Below are positions 36,314-44,345 of a stretch of 64,000 nucleotides of DNA, piece by piece. This DNA is from JAABRU01 sp041390465 (GTDB lineage: Bacteria > Desulfobacterota > Desulfobacteria > Desulfobacterales > Desulfococcaceae): assembly GCA_041390465.1 (NCBI GenBank), contig JAWKPW010000019.1:1-64000 (forward strand), in the 5' to 3' direction. The notes under the pieces were generated by a model. It did not search any database and was not told where the DNA came from. It saw only the letters and a program-made list of their open reading frames with translations. Every line of letters begins with the position of its first letter. The stretch's first letter is position 1. The translations under genes were made by a program, and so were the position numbers.

Positions 36314-36868
36314 TCAGATTTCCCCGGACAGAATCTTTTCAGCCTGTTTGCGGGCCTGTTCAAAGGCATCCGGCTGCATGACCGGTGCGGAAGTGCCCTG
36401 ACTCTCCTTTGCACTCAGGATGAAATACAAAGACTGCATCAGGAAAAACAGCCACACAGCCAATGCCCAGCTCAGTCCGGTGCGGGGTGCAAAGGCATTG
36501 ATCAGAAAACCGCCGCCAAAGCAGACCAGCATTTCCATTCCGGCTGTTCTCACAAAACTGCCCGGAAAACAGATGCCGCTGCGAATCCAGCTCAGTACGC
36601 CCAGACTCAGCAGCAGAAATGCATTCAGGGAGGGAATCAGAAACGCAAAGATCAGCAGAATCAGGGCCGGAAACACTGCGCCCGCGATATTTTTCCTTCC
36701 CCAGCGCGCCAGCAGAATGCCATAAAGAAAGATGCAAAGCCATATGCTTATGCGAAAGGGCATGGGCCAGGAAAGAAAAGGGGACAGCATCATCTGCAGA
36801 GGTTTGAAAAACAGCGCGCAGATCAGCCCGAATACAATCGTTGTGCGTATGGTACAGGTATGATTCAT
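36314..36868 (-). CDS. Multi-pass membrane protein of the PspA operon
   Basis: 184 residues with about five hydrophobic segments (IVFGLICALFFKPLQMML, ISIWLCIFLYGILLA, AVFPALILLIFAFLIP, then two more) and a short hydrophilic tail with DAFEQARKQAEKILSGEI. The family is not recognised. Its ATG overlaps the PspA stop by ATGA, so the two are translationally coupled; it probably acts with PspA at the inner membrane. Confidence 0.8.
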   Translation of the reverse strand: MNHTCTIRTTIVFGLICALFFKPLQMMLSPFLSWPMPFRISIWLCIFLYGILLARWGRKNIAGAVFPALILLIFAFLIPSLNAFLLLSLGVLSWIRSGICFPGSFVRTAGMEMLVCFGGGFLINAFAPRTGLSWALAVWLFFLMQSLYFILSAKESQGTSAPVMQPDAFEQARKQAEKILSGEI

Positions 36869-37422
36869 GCTGCAGTCCCTCCTTTCACGGCTTCCTTTCT
36901 GCGGAGAAGTTCCAGTTCAATTTCCTCATCCGAGGGTTCCTGCACTGTTTTTCCCGTGGCTGCGGAAAAAGCATATTCCCAGTTTTCCCGTTCAGATTTC
37001 CGGAAAAAATCTCTGGCCTGCAAATGCACCCGCTCATACGCCAGCCGCTGTTCCGAAAGGCATTCTTTCAATGCCCGGATTTCATTGTCCAGACTTTTGA
37101 CATGCCGCTCCAGTTCATCCCGGTGATCTTTCAATGGCCGGAGTTTGCGAATCAGAAACCGGGCAATGTCATCCTTTTGTTTTTCTATGGCCGCATTCAA
37201 ATCCTTTTCCAGTTTTGCGATTTCGCTGTCATATTTTTCCGCCTCCCCGCCGGAACGGTTCCGGGAAGCATTCAGATTTCTCAACTGTGCTTCTTTCTGT
37301 TCCAAAGCCTCTTCCATCTCACGAAGATGCTGATTGAGCAGAAGCTTTTTATCCTCAAACTGATCCATCACACCGTGCATATCAGCCTTCCACAGCCGGA
37401 TCATTCTCGTCATAATGCTCAT
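36865..37422 (-). CDS. PspA/IM30-family protein
   Basis: 185 residues, almost wholly helical and coiled coil. The N-terminus, MSIMTRMIRLWKADMHGVMD, matches the amphipathic start of PspA/IM30; the body has LREMEEALEQKEAQLRNL and DIARFLIRKLRPL. PspA proteins form ESCRT-III-like membrane-binding polymers under envelope stress. This one is shorter than E. coli PspA (222). SD AGGAGT precedes the start. It lies in an operon after the VWA gene and convergent to the flotillin gene. Confidence 0.88.
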   Translation of the reverse strand: MSIMTRMIRLWKADMHGVMDQFEDKKLLLNQHLREMEEALEQKEAQLRNLNASRNRSGGEAEKYDSEIAKLEKDLNAAIEKQKDDIARFLIRKLRPLKDHRDELERHVKSLDNEIRALKECLSEQRLAYERVHLQARDFFRKSERENWEYAFSAATGKTVQEPSDEEIELELLRRKEAVKGGTAA

Positions 37423-37439
37423 GGGTCACACTCCTTTTT

Positions 37440-37562
37440 TCAGTTATCAGTTATCAGTTGGCAGTTACCAGTTGGCAGTTGGCAATCATCAAGTTCCAGC
37501 AACTGACTGAATTACCTAACTCACCTAAATTACCTGAATACTGAATACTGAATACTGTTCAC
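37440..37562. repeat. Short tandem repeat (CAGTTATCAGTTGGCAGTT heptad-like) and CTGAATACTGAATACTG
   Basis: Degenerate seven-base units (TCAGTTA, GCAGTTG) run for about 60 bases, then CACCTAAATTACCTGAATACT with a nine-base TGAATACTG repeat. They fill the gap between the PspA and VWA genes and could vary in length. Confidence 0.7.
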
Positions 37563-37573
37563 TGGCAACTGAA

Positions 37574-39007
37574 TTATTTCCGCCGTCCCTGGTATCCTTC
37601 AAACTGCAGGGCTTTGGCATTGCTTTTCTGTTTCTGCGCCACTTCCTCTTTGCCGCCGGTAAAGGTTTCCTGCACTTTTGTGCGCAGTTCATTGACATCT
37701 CTGTCCAGATTTTCCGTCACCATCTCAGACTGCACGACCGCGTTGGCCGCTTCCTGCCGGGTTGTATATTCATCAATTTCCTGCATGGCTGCTTTCTCAT
37801 CTCCGTCTTTCATATGCCGGGCCACATCCTGCTTCAACTGATTGTATTCATCCGCAATCACTTTTTTCTCCCATGCCTCTTTGCGGATGGAGGAGAAAGC
37901 TGCTTTCTGATCCTTTACACACGCGATGCGGAAAGGTTCGGCAATCGTGACGGTTCCCGGTTCACCCAGATGCAGATATTTGGCCGTGATTTGGCTGATT
38001 TCAAAAGAATTTTCCTCATGAACCGGCAGTCGGAAGGTCAGAAATATCTTCCGGGACTGGCCGGAAAGCAGATCACCCGGATAAAACACTGCGGCATTGT
38101 CTCTGATCTGAACCGGGTATCCGGATGCATCCGCCAATGTGACACCTTTGAGCAGGGGAATGCGGATTTCCACCGATGTTGCCACAGCAGTGCGCGTTCT
38201 GTGAAATTCATTGAGGAAAACGCTGGCAAAACTTTCCGGGGTTTCCATATAGTAATAATTGCCGGTTCCCCGATCTGCGATGGCTGTCATCAACTGCTCA
38301 TTGAAATCATTGCCCACACCCACGGTGCTGATGACAAACTCTTTTTCCACTGCAATGGAAGCCATGTTTCCCAGTGCAGCCGGATCGGTAATCCCCTCAT
38401 TGGCCAGCCCGTCTGAAATCAGAATAAGCCGTCCCGGATTGCCGGTTTTCGCCGTTTGTGTGAGAACCCGGATGCCTTCCTGCAGACCTCCGCCCAGATT
38501 GGTTCCGGCATCCGCATGTATCCGGCTGATGACAGAGACCAGATGCTCCCGCGCAGATGCTGTGACCGGAACAAGCGGAGAATCCAGCCTTACATCACTG
38601 GAATAGGTGACAAGGCCGAGACGATCCTGTGAGGAGAGATTTTCCAGAAGTTTCAGTGCAGCCTGCTTTGCATCGCTGATTTTCTGTCCCTGCATGGATC
38701 CGCTGCGATCCAGCACAATGACCATATCCGCGTGAGGGATGTTTTTTTCCTCCTTTTGGAGAACATCCTCTGCGCTAAGGGTCAGTTCAAGGGATGCACT
38801 TCCATCTCCGCCCGTGAAAATTTTGTCCTGCACCAGATGACCGGAAAGGGTGAGAATGCCGTTTTTTGCCGGAGCAGGCTGAGAAACCGCCGGAGGCTCG
38901 GCAGGCGGAATTTCTGTTTTGATTTTGTCCGAAAAGGCCAAAGCTGCGCATGTGACGGCAATCAGACATCCGATCAGAACCAAGGGTTTCAGATACATTT
39001 TTTTCAT
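37574..39007 (-). CDS. Secreted VWA-domain protein
   Basis: 477 residues. A signal peptide or anchor covers about 1-25 (LVLIGCLIAVTCAALAFS). A von Willebrand A domain (about 95-270) has the MIDAS motif DRSGSMQGQ near residue 100, a TNLGGG threonine site and SDGLANEG. A beta-rich region (270-385) and a helical C-terminal part (385-477) follow. The start at 39007 is chosen from AAAGGAG eight bases upstream; the longer frame above it is not credible. It is first in the VWA-PspA-membrane operon and may sense or organise the envelope. Confidence 0.88.
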   Translation of the reverse strand: MKKMYLKPLVLIGCLIAVTCAALAFSDKIKTEIPPAEPPAVSQPAPAKNGILTLSGHLVQDKIFTGGDGSASLELTLSAEDVLQKEEKNIPHADMVIVLDRSGSMQGQKISDAKQAALKLLENLSSQDRLGLVTYSSDVRLDSPLVPVTASAREHLVSVISRIHADAGTNLGGGLQEGIRVLTQTAKTGNPGRLILISDGLANEGITDPAALGNMASIAVEKEFVISTVGVGNDFNEQLMTAIADRGTGNYYYMETPESFASVFLNEFHRTRTAVATSVEIRIPLLKGVTLADASGYPVQIRDNAAVFYPGDLLSGQSRKIFLTFRLPVHEENSFEISQITAKYLHLGEPGTVTIAEPFRIACVKDQKAAFSSIRKEAWEKKVIADEYNQLKQDVARHMKDGDEKAAMQEIDEYTTRQEAANAVVQSEMVTENLDRDVNELRTKVQETFTGGKEEVAQKQKSNAKALQFEGYQGRRK

Positions 39008-39244
39008 GACAAATCTCCTTTCGTCTTTGCGTTTGGGGTAAAAAGATGAACTGCTTTTGAACATAGAATAACACTTTGAAATGGAAAGACAATTCAAAGA
39101 AATGCAAAAGGAGATGCTGTTTTTTTTGCAAAATTTTTGCAAAACGCTGATGCCGAAGTGCAAAGAGAAAATTTCTGACCGGAATTTCGAAAAAGGACAA
39201 AATTTCTGTTGACAGACAGTATTTCTCATGCTATTAGCCGCTAA

Positions 39245-39436
39245 AAATATTTTTTGGCAAGCCTAAAAAATATTGTCCCTGTGAATAAGAATCCCCTGCT
39301 TCAGCATGGGAAACACTGCACGCAAGTTTTTGGATTTGAAAAGCGAAAAAATGGAAGTTTCAGAAATTCCCTAAGAGGAAGCGGGAAAAAATTTGATTTT
39401 TTTTGCTCTTGAATTTAGGCTTAACAAAAAATATTT
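39245..39436. repeat. 192-base segment with nearly perfect 23-base terminal inverted repeats
   Basis: The left arm begins AAATATTTTTTGGCAAGCCT; the right arm, reverse-complemented, begins AAATATTTTTTGTTAAGCCT. Only two adjacent bases differ over 23. The interior has a CCCCTGCTTCAGCATGGG imperfect hairpin. It fills the divergent region between the VWA and DUF2325 genes, so it is either a small mobile element or a pair of regulator sites. Confidence 0.65.
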
Positions 39437-39491
39437 GTACATATTAATTTTATATGGAAATAAAAACACTGCGTATGACAAGGAGGCATTT

Positions 39492-40742
39492 ATGCAGAAT
39501 TCATTTGATACAAGATCCTGCAACCCACTCCCAATGGAGGCACAGCAGAATTCTTCATTGCGGGGGCTGAAATTTTGGGAAATAAACGATTTTTTCACCT
39601 GTCCCATAGCCGGGCTTTGTCTTGCCGTATCTGAACAAAAACAGTTGCTCAAAAAAGCGGGGATTTCCCTGAAAAAGAAAAATCTTTTTGAAATCCATGA
39701 AACTCTGGTGGCAAGTTCAAAAAATGACAATCCCCTGTCAAGAAAAGTGGACTGTCTGCTTGCCCGAAAATTTTCCCGTGAAGCGAAATCTCTTGCGGCC
39801 CTGAAAGAGGATGAACTGCGGGAGAAATGGCACAACGCCTTTGAATCAGGGGAATATGCGGGAACTTTCTGGTATCTGGCCTCCCGCGGAGATCTGTCAG
39901 CAGAATTCCGGAGGGAGATCTTTGGCGACATTCATATGTCCATGCACAAAAACAGCGCGGAGGAGGCTGCCAGAAACCGGCGCATCACTCTGCTTCTGGA
40001 GCAGAACCGCAAGGCTGAGGAAAAGACAGAAGCGGAAAAAAAGAAGCGGAAGACTCTGCAAAAAGAGCTTGAATCCCTTCGGGCATCAGAGCAGGAACTC
40101 AAAGCCCGTCTGGCTGAGGCGGACAGACAGATGCAACGGTATGAAAGCGAATTGGAAACACTGAGAAATCAGAAAATTTCTGATGAGATGAGGGAACTCG
40201 CAGAGGAAAACCGCAGATGGGAGGCAGAATGCGCCTCCCTGTCGGAAAAAGTGAAATCCTTTGCCAGGGAGGCAGTCCGGCTTGAAAGCAAAAACAAGCA
40301 GTTGACTGCTGAACTTTCCTGGCAGAATGAAGCAAAGGCAAATTTTCAGAAAGAAGTTCTGGCACTGATAACACAGTTGGGAAAGATGCAGAGATGCGAC
40401 AAGTCCTGTCCGTCTTTTGATCTGTGCAGAAAGCGGGTGCTGATTGTCGGAGGTCTGAGCAAAATGCAGTCGCTTTACCGGGAACTGGTGGAAAGCAACG
40501 GCGGCATTTTTGAATACCATGACGGAGATGTGAAGGGCGGTGTGAAAAATCTTGAAAACAGTTTCATGCGGGCCGATATTGTGCTTTGTCCAGTCAACTG
40601 CAACAGCCATGCTGCCTGTTCCCTGGTAAAGCATATGGGAAAAAAACACAACAAATCCGTCCGGATGCTTTCCGGTTCCGGATTGAATGCCATATTCCGG
40701 GGGATTCAGACATCCGATGCGGAAATCTGTGCGCAGAACTGA
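39492..40742 (+). CDS. DUF2325 domain protein with coiled coil
   Basis: 416 residues: an N-terminal helical domain with CxxxxxGxC-like spacing (FFTCPIAGLC), a long coiled coil (about 165-310) rich in Glu/Lys/Arg, and a C-terminal DUF2325 domain (about 325-405) with RVLIVGGLSKMQSLYRELVE, YHDGD and DIVLCPVNCNSHAAC. DUF2325 looks like a small Rossmann-type domain of unknown function. The start at 39492 follows AGGAGG, eliminating 33 upstream codons. It lies 16 bases before the HD-GYP gene. Confidence 0.88.
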   Translation: MQNSFDTRSCNPLPMEAQQNSSLRGLKFWEINDFFTCPIAGLCLAVSEQKQLLKKAGISLKKKNLFEIHETLVASSKNDNPLSRKVDCLLARKFSREAKSLAALKEDELREKWHNAFESGEYAGTFWYLASRGDLSAEFRREIFGDIHMSMHKNSAEEAARNRRITLLLEQNRKAEEKTEAEKKKRKTLQKELESLRASEQELKARLAEADRQMQRYESELETLRNQKISDEMRELAEENRRWEAECASLSEKVKSFAREAVRLESKNKQLTAELSWQNEAKANFQKEVLALITQLGKMQRCDKSCPSFDLCRKRVLIVGGLSKMQSLYRELVESNGGIFEYHDGDVKGGVKNLENSFMRADIVLCPVNCNSHAACSLVKHMGKKHNKSVRMLSGSGLNAIFRGIQTSDAEICAQN

Positions 40743-40758
40743 GGATACAGCAGAGGAT

Positions 40759-41520
40759 ATGAAAACAGCACGGTATCCCGTAATATCCGCGATTCATCAG
40801 TTTTCCGAATCTCTGGGCAATGCCATTGATGCAAAAGACCCCTATACGGAACGGCATTCTCTGGAAGTTGCGGAAATCTCACGCATCCTGGCCCTGTCTC
40901 TGGGGCTGGACACAGACGCGGCAAATATTATCCATATTGCCGGGCATCTGCACGATATTGGAAAAATCGGTGTGCCGGATGCCATTATTCACAAACAGGG
41001 GCCCCTGACGGAGCCGGAACGGCTTTTTGTCCGCAGACATCCGGAGATTGGGGCGGATATTCTCCGACCGGTGCGGGAAATTTCCGCATCCGGCATCTGT
41101 GAAATGGTGCTTCATCACCATGAACGTTATGACGGAAAAGGTTATCCCTTTGGCATCAAAGGGGAAGCCATTCCAATGGGAGCCAGAATCATTGCCGTGG
41201 CTGACAGTCTGTCCGCCATGACCGGAAACCGCACCTACCGCGCGGCAAAAAACTTTGATGCTGCTTTGGATGAGATTGTCCGATGTGCTGATACCCAGTT
41301 TGACCCTTCCATTGTCACTGCGCTTCTGGCAGACAGAGAAAAAGTTCAGAAAACCATGTGTTCTCTCCGGAATTCGCTCATAAATTCCCGGTTCCCTTTT
41401 TCCGGTCTGCTTTTCAGGAAAACAGGATACAGGAAAAATCCGCTCCGGATTTCACCGGACACTATCCTCTCTGACAATGCACAGTTGCATAAAAAGCAGG
41501 GCAGCCTTTCAGCATGCTGA
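40759..41520 (+). CDS. HD-GYP domain protein (probable cyclic-di-GMP phosphodiesterase)
   Basis: 253 residues. HD-GYP motifs are clear: HSLEVAEIS, HLHDIGKIGVPD, HHHERYDGKGYP and DSLSAMTGNRTYR. There is no sensor or receiver domain, so input must come from a partner; the DUF2325 gene just upstream is a candidate. The C-terminal 50 residues are not part of the fold. The ATG at 40759 sits after the upstream stop; an earlier in-frame ATG at 40717 would overlap it. Confidence 0.9.
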   Translation: MKTARYPVISAIHQFSESLGNAIDAKDPYTERHSLEVAEISRILALSLGLDTDAANIIHIAGHLHDIGKIGVPDAIIHKQGPLTEPERLFVRRHPEIGADILRPVREISASGICEMVLHHHERYDGKGYPFGIKGEAIPMGARIIAVADSLSAMTGNRTYRAAKNFDAALDEIVRCADTQFDPSIVTALLADREKVQKTMCSLRNSLINSRFPFSGLLFRKTGYRKNPLRISPDTILSDNAQLHKKQGSLSAC

Positions 41521-41602
41521 TGCATTGCGCATAATCCGCAGACCTGCGCTGCTTTCATAAGGAATGAAATATTGCCATCCATTTTCAAAGGAGAAAAAAA
41601 TC

Positions 41603-41986
41603 ATGAACCCGAATTTTCAGATTGAGTTCAGAAACAGCAGGGGAAATCTTCATGTGCGTCCCAGCGGGAATTTTGACGGAATTTCCGCATGGACTCTGCT
41701 CAATTTTATTCATGAAAAATATGATCACCGGGGAAATGTTTTTGTGGACACACGCCACCTGCATCATACCTGTCCCTTTGCCTGCAAGACCTTCCGATGC
41801 GGTATCAATTTCGGCATCGTGCCCACAGAACGTCTTTTTTTCAAGGGGAAAAAAGGTTTTGACATGGCTCCGGAGGGAAGCAGGGTCATTGAAGGCTCCC
41901 AAAAGCACAAATGCTGCGGCAATTGTGAAAACTGCCCCTGTTCCGGAAGCAAAAAGGCGGTGAATCAGACACATTCTCTGTCATGA
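41603..41986 (+). CDS. STAS-like small protein with cysteine-rich tail
   Basis: 127 residues. The first 95 have the pattern of an anti-sigma-antagonist-like fold (LHVRPSGNFDGISAWTLLNF, NVFVDTRHL, ERLFFKGKKGFD), but without a clear phosphorylatable serine motif. The tail has four cysteines, CCGNCENCPC, that may bind metal. The ATG follows CAAAGGAG. I recognise the type from Desulfobacterota but know no function. It lies 82 bases after the HD-GYP gene. Confidence 0.65.
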   Translation: MNPNFQIEFRNSRGNLHVRPSGNFDGISAWTLLNFIHEKYDHRGNVFVDTRHLHHTCPFACKTFRCGINFGIVPTERLFFKGKKGFDMAPEGSRVIEGSQKHKCCGNCENCPCSGSKKAVNQTHSLS

Positions 41987-42109
41987 CAGCAGGATCGATG
42001 AACAGACAGAAAAATCTCTCCCGGAGAGCACAGAGAAAAACGCAAGAATCTCTGTGCCCTCTGCGGGAGACAGAACAAAAAAAACAAATATAAACGATAT
42101 GTGCAGATT

Positions 42110-42186
42110 TAACCGCAAAGGATGCGCAAAGAATGCAGGGAAAACTTTGTGTCCTCTGTGAAAAAACATTGTGCGCTTTGTGGTTA
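42110..42186. repeat. Single CAAAG hairpin repeat upstream of the PstS-like gene
   Basis: AACCGCAAAG pairs with CTTTGTGGTT across about 75 bases containing GAAAACTTTGTGTCCTCTGTG. It is the same unit type as the tandem array at 43148-44305, so the PstS-like gene is flanked by this family on both sides. Confidence 0.75.
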
Positions 42187-42225
42187 AAAAAAATGGACAT
42201 GCCGTAATACAAAGAGGATAAAATT

Positions 42226-43125
42226 ATGAAATGCAGCTTCTGCACCAGACGTCAGTTTTTGAAAATCAGCGCGGCCGCTGCTGCCTCGGCAGGATTTTTT
42301 TCCCTGCCCTGCGCACACGGGCTTTCTGCTGCAATTCCAGAGGAACTGCGCATCAATGTCACTGCCCGGTGCATTTTTTCCAGTCTGGTGGTGACAGCAG
42401 AGGATCAGAAAACATTTCCCAATCCTTACCGAAAGGATTTGGCGGATTCTGCCATTGCCATGAACGATGACTGCTCCGGCGTGAACAAAGGACTGGAAGC
42501 GGTTCTTTCCGGAAAAGCGGACATCGGAACCATATGCCGGGAGTTGACAGCGGAAGAAAAAGCGGCAGGAATTGTACAAACGCGCCTGGATTCTCTGCCA
42601 TATTCGGTAATCGTGAACAAAAACAGCCCGGTTGCGGAACTCAGTCTGGAGCAGGTGCTGAAGATCTTTGCGGGACAGATTCAGAACTGGAAAGAAGTGG
42701 GCGGAAAAGACAAAGAGATTCTGATTTACAGACAGGAATGCGGAGCCGGTTATGACTGGATCATGGATCAGGCCATTGAAAAAGCCGGGATCAAAAAGAA
42801 TCCGGATCGTCTGAAAGAAGCTGTGATGTCTGTGGAAATTACAGACAATCAGTTTGAAAAGACAGCAGCACTGGATATGGTCATTACAATGGCGCCCTGC
42901 ATTTTTTGGGATGCACAGAGTCGGGCATTGAAAATCAGCGGAATGCTTCCTTTGGAAAAAAACAGCAAAAATCCGGACTGGCCTTTTCTTGCGCCTGTTT
43001 CGCTGGTCAGCAGAAAGGATTCCTCTCCGGCAGTGCAGAAATATCTTGCATTCATGACCGGTCCCAAAGGCAGGGAACTGGTTGAAAAAAGCATGGCATT
43101 GGACTGGCTGCGTCAGGGATTCTGA
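42226..43125 (+). CDS. PstS-like periplasmic substrate-binding protein with Tat signal
   Basis: 299 residues starting with a twin-arginine signal (TRRQFLKISAAAAASAGF). The mature region resembles phosphate-type binding proteins: SGVNKGLEAVLSGKADIGTI, YSVIVNKNSPVAELSLEQVL, FAGQIQNWKEVGGKDKEI. The phosphate-coordinating SGT motif of true PstS is not obvious, so another anion or a regulatory role is possible. No ABC permease or ATPase genes are nearby, which suggests a stand-alone receptor, perhaps for the chemoreceptor downstream. SD AAGAGGA precedes the ATG. Confidence 0.8.
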   Translation: MKCSFCTRRQFLKISAAAAASAGFFSLPCAHGLSAAIPEELRINVTARCIFSSLVVTAEDQKTFPNPYRKDLADSAIAMNDDCSGVNKGLEAVLSGKADIGTICRELTAEEKAAGIVQTRLDSLPYSVIVNKNSPVAELSLEQVLKIFAGQIQNWKEVGGKDKEILIYRQECGAGYDWIMDQAIEKAGIKKNPDRLKEAVMSVEITDNQFEKTAALDMVITMAPCIFWDAQSRALKISGMLPLEKNSKNPDWPFLAPVSLVSRKDSSPAVQKYLAFMTGPKGRELVEKSMALDWLRQGF

Positions 43126-43147
43126 ATTTTGGAACATGCCGTATGCA

Positions 43148-44305
43148 GACTTAACCACAAAGGACACAAAGGATGCACAAAGGACACGGAGAAAACTTTG
43201 TGTCCTCTGTGAAAAACTTTGTGTTCTTTGTGGTTAAAAATATATTTTTCATGCCGTATGCAGGCGTATGCAGGCTTAACCACAAAGGACACAAAGGATG
43301 CACAAAGGACACGGAGAAAACTTTGTGTCCTCTGTGAAAAACTTTGTGTTCTTTGTGGTTAAAAATATATTTTTCATGCCTTTGCAGGTATGCAGGCAAC
43401 CACAAAGGACACAAACGATGCACAAAGGACACGGAGAAAACTTTGTGTCCTCTGTGAAAAATCTTGTGATCTTTGTGGTTAAAAATATATTTTCATACCT
43501 TATGCAAGTATGCAGGCAACCACAAAGGACACAAACGATGCACAAAGGACACAGGAGAAAACTTTGTGTCCTCTGTGAAAAAATCTTGTGATCTTTGTGG
43601 TTAAAAATATATTTTTCATGCCGTATGAGGCTAACCACAAAGGGCAAAACTCCAAAGGATACGGAGAAAACTTTGTGTCCCCTGTGAAAAAATCTTGTGT
43701 TCTTTGTGGTTAAAAATATATTTTCATGCCGTATGCGAAAGTAATTGCAGAGCAACCACAAAGGATGCACAAAGGACACGGAGAAAACTTTGTGTCCCCT
43801 GTGAAAAACTTTGTGTTCTTTGTGGTTAAAAATATATTTTTCATGCCGTATGCGAGCGTATGCAGGCTTAACCACAAAGGGCACAAACGATGGATGCACA
43901 AAGGACACGGGAAAACTTTGTGTCCTCTGTGAAAAATCTTGTGATCTTTGTGGTTAAAAATATATTTTCATGCCGTATGCGAGCGTATGCAGACTTAACC
44001 ACAAAGGGCACAAACGATGCACAAAGGACACGGAGAAAACTTTGTGTCCTCTGTGAAAAACTTTGTGTTCTTTGTGGTTAAAAATATATTTTTCATGCCG
44101 TATGCAGACTTAACCACAAAGGACACGGAGAAAACTTTGTGTCCTCTGTGAAAAACTTTGTGTTCTTTGTGGTTAAAAATATATTTTTCATGCCGTATGC
44201 AGACTTAACCACAAAGGGCACAAACGATGGATGCACAAAGGACACGGAGAAAACTTTGTGTCCTCTGTGAAAAATCTTGTGATCTTTGTGGTTAAAAATA
44301 TTTCA
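43148..44305. repeat. Ten tandem hairpin units of about 95-127 bases (AACCACAAAGG...CTTTGTGGTT)
   Basis: Each unit runs AACCACAAAGGACAC, then GCACAAAGGACACGGAGAAA, then ACTTTGTGTCCTCTGTGAAA, then CTTTGTGTTCTTTGTGGTTA, followed by AAAATATATTTTTCATGCCG. Units start near 43152, 43276, 43396, 43516, 43632, 43752, 43867, 43995, 44112 and 44206. Each can fold into a long stem. Opposite-strand reading frames over it are artefacts of the repeat. Confidence 0.9.
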
Positions 44306-44345
44306 CATCCGGTATTTTTCCATATAAGTGAGAAAGGGAAGGAGA

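Noticed and set aside
43276..43908. 210-codon minus-strand frame over the tandem array (HKEHKVFHRGHKVF pattern)
   Set aside because: It is a translation of the hairpin repeats; unit lengths are not multiples of three and there is no ribosome site or conserved fold.
43148..44305. CRISPR array
   Set aside because: Whole 95-127-base units are repeated; there are no short direct repeats with unique spacers and no cas genes.
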